Below the pieces are notes generated by a model. It did not search any database. It was not told where the DNA came from and saw nothing but the letters and a program-made list of their open reading frames with translations. Below, piece by piece: positions 33,015 through 37,537 of a stretch of DNA of 37,537 nucleotides; positions within the stretch are counted from its first letter, which is position 1, and the number at the start of each line of letters is the position of its first letter. The stretch is from Nitrospinota bacterium (GTDB taxonomy: Bacteria; Nitrospinota; Nitrospinia; Nitrospinales; JACRGP01), in assembly GCA_016207065.1 (NCBI GenBank), contig JACQQK010000115.1, positions 1 through 37,537 of the forward strand, given 5' to 3'. The position numbers and the translations under genes were made by a program.

Positions 33015-33758
33015 TCAAGCGAAGATGTCGAGGAGCGAGCCGGTCGGGGACCGCCCCGGAGGGGGATGGTCCAACCCAGATTGCCCCCGATGGCGCTCAT
33101 TCGCCATCCGAGCCGGGCCCGTTGGCTCCGGCGCCTCGCCCCGCGCCGGGTCCGTCTGGCCCGGGCCGGGGTCCTTGGTCTCCTTGGTTTCCTCGGCGCG
33201 TTTTTCGGCCGCTTCCTGCTGGGCGCGCGCTTCCATGGCCTTGGCCTGCGCGGCGACCTGGACGTCCTGTCCGGACGGGTCCGCCGGGGCCAGGGCGGCC
33301 CGTTGAATGGCCTGGGCTTTCTGTATGGTCGCTTCGGGATCGCCCTTGACTTCCGAGGTGTCGATCGACACCTCCCCGCCGACGGCATATTGTTGCCCGT
33401 CCGGGCCTGTTTCGTATTGGAAGGAGGGCCCGCCCGCCGCGTAGGGCCCCGCCGCCGACAAATGGGCCTGCTCGTGGGCCCGGACCTGCCGGTCGCGCGC
33501 TTTTAATTGTTCGACAATTTTCAACTCCTCTTCCGTCAGCCCGCCTTTCAGCCTGGCCTCGTCGCAGTTCTGGCACGGCCCTTCCGGGGCGTGGTCGTGT
33601 TTTAGGACGACCGCGGAGGCGTCCGGTCCCAGCGTCACCTTGTCTCCCGGATCGCGGGAAGAGGTTTGGGGAGTGGAAGGAGGGTTTGCCGCGGGCCGGG
33701 TTTGACCGGTCCCGGCGCTGTTTCCTGGAACAAACTCCGGGGAGAAATTGATTTCCAT
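33015..33758 (-). CDS. SprA-related / putative metalloprotease CJM1_0395-like protein
   Basis: [81 protein letters not shown]. Confidence 0.85.
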   Translation of the reverse strand: MEINFSPEFVPGNSAGTGQTRPAANPPSTPQTSSRDPGDKVTLGPDASAVVLKHDHAPEGPCQNCDEARLKGGLTEEELKIVEQLKARDRQVRAHEQAHLSAAGPYAAGGPSFQYETGPDGQQYAVGGEVSIDTSEVKGDPEATIQKAQAIQRAALAPADPSGQDVQVAAQAKAMEARAQQEAAEKRAEETKETKDPGPGQTDPARGEAPEPTGPARMANERHRGQSGLDHPPPGRSPTGSLLDIFA

Positions 33759-33990
33759 GGCGGTTCGCGGATGAAGGGGGACCGAAAAAGCAGTTTTTAC
33801 CGTATCTGTCTTATCGGCGGCCGCCGATAAAAACTTTAGCGAGAGAGAGGTTTTTTTTGAAAAAAATACCGGATTTGTGTTGGTTTTCGGTCAGGAAGGC
33901 GAAAATCAAACCGGAAGCTAATAATATTCAAATAGGATGCCAACTTTTCTCCCATAACATATAATGGAGACGAATTTAGAGAGGGTTCCT

Positions 33991-34677
33991 ATGGCGAACG
34001 AAACGATTCTGGTCGTGGAGGACGAGGAGGACATTACGGATTTGATCCGCTACAACCTGGAACGGGAGAATTACCGCGTCAAGTGCGTGGTCACGGGCGA
34101 GGAGGCCGTTAAATTCTGCCGCTCGAATCCTCCGGATTTGATGTTGCTGGATCTCATGTTGCCCGGGGTGGACGGTTTGGAGGTCTGCAAGAAACTGAAG
34201 AGCGATTCCGGCTCGTCGGCCATCCCCATCGTGATGGTTTCCGCGAAAGGCGAGGACGCGGACGTGGTGACGGGTCTGGAGTTGGGCGCCGACGACTACG
34301 TTTCCAAACCGTTCAGCCCGAAGGTCCTGGTGAGCCGCGTGAGAGCCGTACTGCGCAGGAGAAGCATGTCCATTCCCGGCGATTCGTCGGTCATTCACGC
34401 GGGCGACATCACGATCCATCCCGGCCGGCACGAAACCCTGGTGAAAGACAAGCCCGCGGAGTTGACTTTGACGGAGTTCCGCATCCTGCAATTTCTGGCG
34501 CGGCGCCCGGGATGGGTGTTCACCCGCGGGCAGATCGTGGAGGCGGTGCGCAAGGAAGACTATTCCGTGACGGACCGCGCGGTCGATTTCCAGATCGTCG
34601 GTTTGCGCAAAAAACTGGGTCCCTGCGCCAAGTATATCGAGACGGTGCGGGGAGTCGGCTACCGGTTCAAGGAATGA
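33991..34677 (+). CDS. OmpR/PhoB-family response regulator
   Basis: ETILVVEDEEDITDLIRYNLERENYRV, LMLLDLMLPGVDGLEVCKKLK, ADDYVSKPFSPKVL; winged-helix C-terminus LTLTEFRILQFLARRPGWVFTRGQIVEAV...VGLRKKLGPCAKYIETVRGVGYRFKE. Confidence 0.94.
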   Translation: MANETILVVEDEEDITDLIRYNLERENYRVKCVVTGEEAVKFCRSNPPDLMLLDLMLPGVDGLEVCKKLKSDSGSSAIPIVMVSAKGEDADVVTGLELGADDYVSKPFSPKVLVSRVRAVLRRRSMSIPGDSSVIHAGDITIHPGRHETLVKDKPAELTLTEFRILQFLARRPGWVFTRGQIVEAVRKEDYSVTDRAVDFQIVGLRKKLGPCAKYIETVRGVGYRFKE

Positions 34678-36455
34678 TCATGCGAAAAAAACGGCGCCTT
34701 TGGCAAGCGTTTCTGGTCTATTCCGCCTTCCTGCTGGTTTTCCTGGCCTGCCTGGCCGGATACGGCTTCTTCTCCCTGGAAAAAATTCTGTATGGCCGCG
34801 CTTCGGCCGAGTCGGAGGCCCGGGCCCAATTGATCGTCCCGCAGGTCATGGACGCCATCGAGGCCAGGAAATGGTCCGATTTCGACGTCCTCGCCAAAAA
34901 GCTCGGGGAAAATTCGGACATGCGGATCACCTTCGTCCTCAAGTCGGGCGAGGTGGCGGGGGACTCCGAGGACGATCCCGCCCGGATGGACAACCACGCG
35001 GACCGTCCGGAAATCAAGGCGGCCCTGGCGGGCCGTCCGGGCCTGGCGAGGAGGGAGGGGGCGCGCGATGGGGCCGCGATGATTTTCGCGGCCGTTCCCG
35101 TCAAGAAAGGCGGCGAGGTCGTCGCCGCCGTCCGGACGGGCCTGTCCGCCGCCGCCGTGGAAAGGACCTTGCGCGCGGCCCGCGTTTACTCGTTTTGGAT
35201 CATGGCCGTTTTGGCGGTTTTTCTCGCCGGTTCGGGGTTTTTGATTTCCCGGCGTCTCGCCGCCGCGCTGGAGGCGGTCAAACGCGGGGTCCAGCAATTT
35301 GCCCGGGGAGAGCTCAAGTCCGGCATCGATATCAGCGCGCCCATGGAAATTTCCCTCGTCGCCGAGGCGATGAACAAGGAGGCCGCGGATTGGGAGGAGA
35401 AGTTCAATGCCGTCCTGTCCCAGCGCGCCTTGCAGGACGCGGTGTTTTCCAGCATGCTGGAAGGCGTCGTGGCCGTGGACGGCGAGGAGAACCTCATCAC
35501 CCTGAACCAGAGCGCCGCCCGGCTGTTTCAAATCGACCCCGAACACGCGCGGGGAAGGAAATTTCACGAGGCGATACGCAACACGCTCCTGCGGAAATTC
35601 GTGGGCAGAGCCCTGTCCAGCAGGGACCTGGCCGAGGAGGACATCGTCGTCCCCGTCGACGGGAAGGAGCGCATCCTGCAGGTCCGGGGGACGGTCCTCA
35701 AGGACGCGCAGGGCCGGGGGCTGGGAGCGTTGATCGTTTTGAACGACGTCACCCGCCTCCGCCGTCTGGAAACCGTCCGCCGCGATTTCGTGGCCAACGT
35801 CTCCCACGAGCTGAAAACTCCCATCACCTCCATCAAGGGTTGGGTCGAGACGCTCCTGGACGGAGCCGCGGACGACCCCGTCCGGGCCAGGAAGTTTCTG
35901 GAGGTCGTTGCCCGGCAGTCCGACCGGCTGAACGCCATCATCGAGGACCTCCTCAGCCTGTCGCGCATCGAGCAGGAGGCGGAGACCATGTCCATCGTCA
36001 TCGAGAAAGGCGATATTTTGGAGGTGATCGAGGCCGCCATCGCGGACTGTTCGGCGAAAGCCCGCCAGAAAGACCTGACCGTCAAAATGAAGTGCGACGG
36101 CGACATGCGCGCTAATATCAACCAGCCGCTCCTCGAGCAGGCCCTCGTCAACCTCATCGACAACGCCGTCAAGTACAGCGAGCCGGGGAAGTCCATCCTC
36201 GTGCAGGCGTTGCAATCCGCCAGCGAGGTGACGGTCAGCGTCCATGACGAGGGGTGCGGGATTCCCGACGACCATCTGCCGCGCCTGTTCGAACGGTTTT
36301 ACCGCGTGGACAAGGCCCGGAGCCGCCAGCTGGGCGGCACCGGCCTTGGCCTCGCCATCGTCAAGCACATTGCCCAGGCCCATCGCGGGACCGTCGAGGT
36401 CAAAAGCTCCCCTGGGAAGGGGAGCGTCTTCTCGATCCACCTGCCCAGGACGTAA
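34674..36455 (+). CDS. PhoR-like sensor histidine kinase (TM, HAMP-like, PAS, HisKA, HATPase)
   Basis: NVSHELKTPITSIKGWVETLLDGA, LVNLIDNAVKYSEPGKSI, GCGIPDDHLPRLFERFYRVDKARSRQLGGTGLGLAIVKHI; ATGA overlap with the regulator gene. Confidence 0.93.
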   Translation: MIMRKKRRLWQAFLVYSAFLLVFLACLAGYGFFSLEKILYGRASAESEARAQLIVPQVMDAIEARKWSDFDVLAKKLGENSDMRITFVLKSGEVAGDSEDDPARMDNHADRPEIKAALAGRPGLARREGARDGAAMIFAAVPVKKGGEVVAAVRTGLSAAAVERTLRAARVYSFWIMAVLAVFLAGSGFLISRRLAAALEAVKRGVQQFARGELKSGIDISAPMEISLVAEAMNKEAADWEEKFNAVLSQRALQDAVFSSMLEGVVAVDGEENLITLNQSAARLFQIDPEHARGRKFHEAIRNTLLRKFVGRALSSRDLAEEDIVVPVDGKERILQVRGTVLKDAQGRGLGALIVLNDVTRLRRLETVRRDFVANVSHELKTPITSIKGWVETLLDGAADDPVRARKFLEVVARQSDRLNAIIEDLLSLSRIEQEAETMSIVIEKGDILEVIEAAIADCSAKARQKDLTVKMKCDGDMRANINQPLLEQALVNLIDNAVKYSEPGKSILVQALQSASEVTVSVHDEGCGIPDDHLPRLFERFYRVDKARSRQLGGTGLGLAIVKHIAQAHRGTVEVKSSPGKGSVFSIHLPRT

Positions 36456-36543
36456 GGTTCCGGAGCGGACGGTCTGTTTTCCGCTCCCGCCGTTTTTTCC
36501 GCATTCCCCCACGTCCCGATAGGGATTTTTCCGCGAATCCAGG

Positions 36544-36573
36544 TTGACATCGCGTTATGCTTTATTGTATATA
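36544..36573 (+). promoter_or_regulatory. Sigma-70-like promoter upstream of porin gene
   Basis: TTGACA (36544-36549), 17 nt, GTATAT (36567-36572), or 18 nt to TATATA. Confidence 0.65.
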
Positions 36574-36688
36574 GCGATGTCCGTTTCCCGGCCGGTCCCG
36601 ATTTTGAGGTTGCGGCGTGGAGCGCGCTCCGGAGGGAGGCGGTTTGAGCGGCGCGAATTGAATGATCGAACGAAAGGAGGATGGGATC

Positions 36689-37537
36689 TTGGCAAATTTG
36701 CTCAAGGCGGTATTGTTGATTTTTGTCATGTCGATCGCATCGGGGGCGGGGGCAGAACCCTCCGACTACGAGCTTCGCTTGAAGGCCTTGGAGGAAAAAA
36801 TGGAGGCCGGGTCCAAAACGCGGGAGTGGCTGGATAAATTCTCCTTCAAGAACGACCTGCGCCTGCGCCACGAAAGCCGGTTTCTGGACAAGGACGCCGC
36901 CGGCAACAACGTGTTGGACCAGCATCGGCAGAGGTTCCGGTTGCGTTTGGGCGGGGAATACAACTTCGACTCGAACCTCAAGGTGGGCTTGCGTCTGGCC
37001 ACCGGCAGTACCGACCCCATTTCCACCAATCAGACCATGGCCGACGCTTTTGGCAAGAAGGCCATTAATGTCGATTGGGCCTATGCCCATTATGCCCGGT
37101 CTTTTGGCGCCTTGAAGACCTGGTTTACCGGCGGCAAGTTCGACGAGCCGTTTTTCAGGGCTTCGCAGTTGCTCTGGGACTACGACTTGACCGCGGAAGG
37201 CCTGACGGAAAGTTTTGCCTTTCCCTTGAGGTCTTCCACGACGTTATTCGCGACGTTCGGGCAGTTCGCGGTCGACGAAAGCGCGGCCCAGCAATACGAT
37301 CCTTATTTGATCGGCTACCAGGGCGGAGTGGAGCAAACATTGGGGCCTCTGGGAAAGGTAAAAGCGGCGGCCGCCTATTACGATTACGCGAACGTTAAAG
37401 GAAAAGTCATCCCGCACCGGAAATCGACCAACACGCTGAGCGGCGGCGGTCTGGCCAACGATTTCGACATTATCAGCGCGGCCGCGACGTGGACGGTCGA
37501 TATGGGAGTCCCCTTCACGGTCCTGGGGGAGTATGCA
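36689..37537 (+). CDS. Putative outer-membrane porin, 3' truncated by window end
   Basis: Open frame to the window edge from TTG 36689 with AAAGGAGG RBS: LANLLKAVLLIFVMSIASGAGAEPSDYELRLKALEEKMEAGSKTREWLDKFSFKNDLRLRHESRF...QHRQRFRLRLGGEYNFDSNLKVGLRLATGS...TWFTGGKFDEPFF. Missing from the ORF track because it has no stop in the window. Confidence 0.87.
   Translation, partial: MANLLKAVLLIFVMSIASGAGAEPSDYELRLKALEEKMEAGSKTREWLDKFSFKNDLRLRHESRFLDKDAAGNNVLDQHRQRFRLRLGGEYNFDSNLKVGLRLATGSTDPISTNQTMADAFGKKAINVDWAYAHYARSFGALKTWFTGGKFDEPFFRASQLLWDYDLTAEGLTESFAFPLRSSTTLFATFGQFAVDESAAQQYDPYLIGYQGGVEQTLGPLGKVKAAAAYYDYANVKGKVIPHRKSTNTLSGGGLANDFDIISAAATWTVDMGVPFTVLGEYA

Noticed and set aside
34659-36512. 617-aa minus-strand ORF opposite the histidine kinase
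   Set aside because: Antisense shadow of the kinase gene; no domain features.
36299-37090. 263-aa minus-strand ORF at the right end
   Set aside because: Antisense to the kinase 3' end and the porin gene, which has a good RBS, signal peptide and open frame.

Overview
This 37.5-kb window looks like a chromosomal segment from a GC-rich Gram-negative bacterium. A Deltaproteobacteria- or Nitrospinota-like lineage is my guess, not demonstrated. It opens with a conserved translation block: ffh (3' end), rpsP, a KH-domain protein, rimM, trmD, a SAM-dependent RNA methyltransferase-like gene and rplS. An M48 protease, rnhB, recJ, an FtsX-type permease and a CysQ-like phosphatase follow. The middle is more accessory: a truncated-looking CcdA-type membrane protein with a CPHC thioredoxin domain, a MORN protein, coaX, a Cys-less TusA-like protein, three RNI-type LRR paralogs within about 6 kb interleaved with a REC-PP2C phosphatase and an Hcp/Sel1-like secreted protein, aroK, an AlkA-like glycosylase, an O-methyltransferase, and a RelE/XRE toxin-antitoxin pair. 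The right part carries an FGE-like/CcdA fusion with a TlpA-like thioredoxin, and a minus-strand run (degenerate GAF-GGDEF, mreB, Zn-ribbon, 2Fe-2S ferredoxin, JAMM protease, 4Fe-4S ferredoxin, NifU-like). It ends with tRNA-Val and tRNA-Asp, a SprA-related protein, a PhoB/PhoR-like pair and a porin cut by the window end. At least two families of hairpin-forming intergenic repeats recur. Best candidates for something new: the LRR island, the FGE-CcdA fusion together with the half-CcdA protein, the degenerate GGDEF/mreB/JAMM-ferredoxin run, and a hairpin repeat that buries a Shine-Dalgarno sequence. All calls come from reading the sequence and supplied translations; no database search was run.
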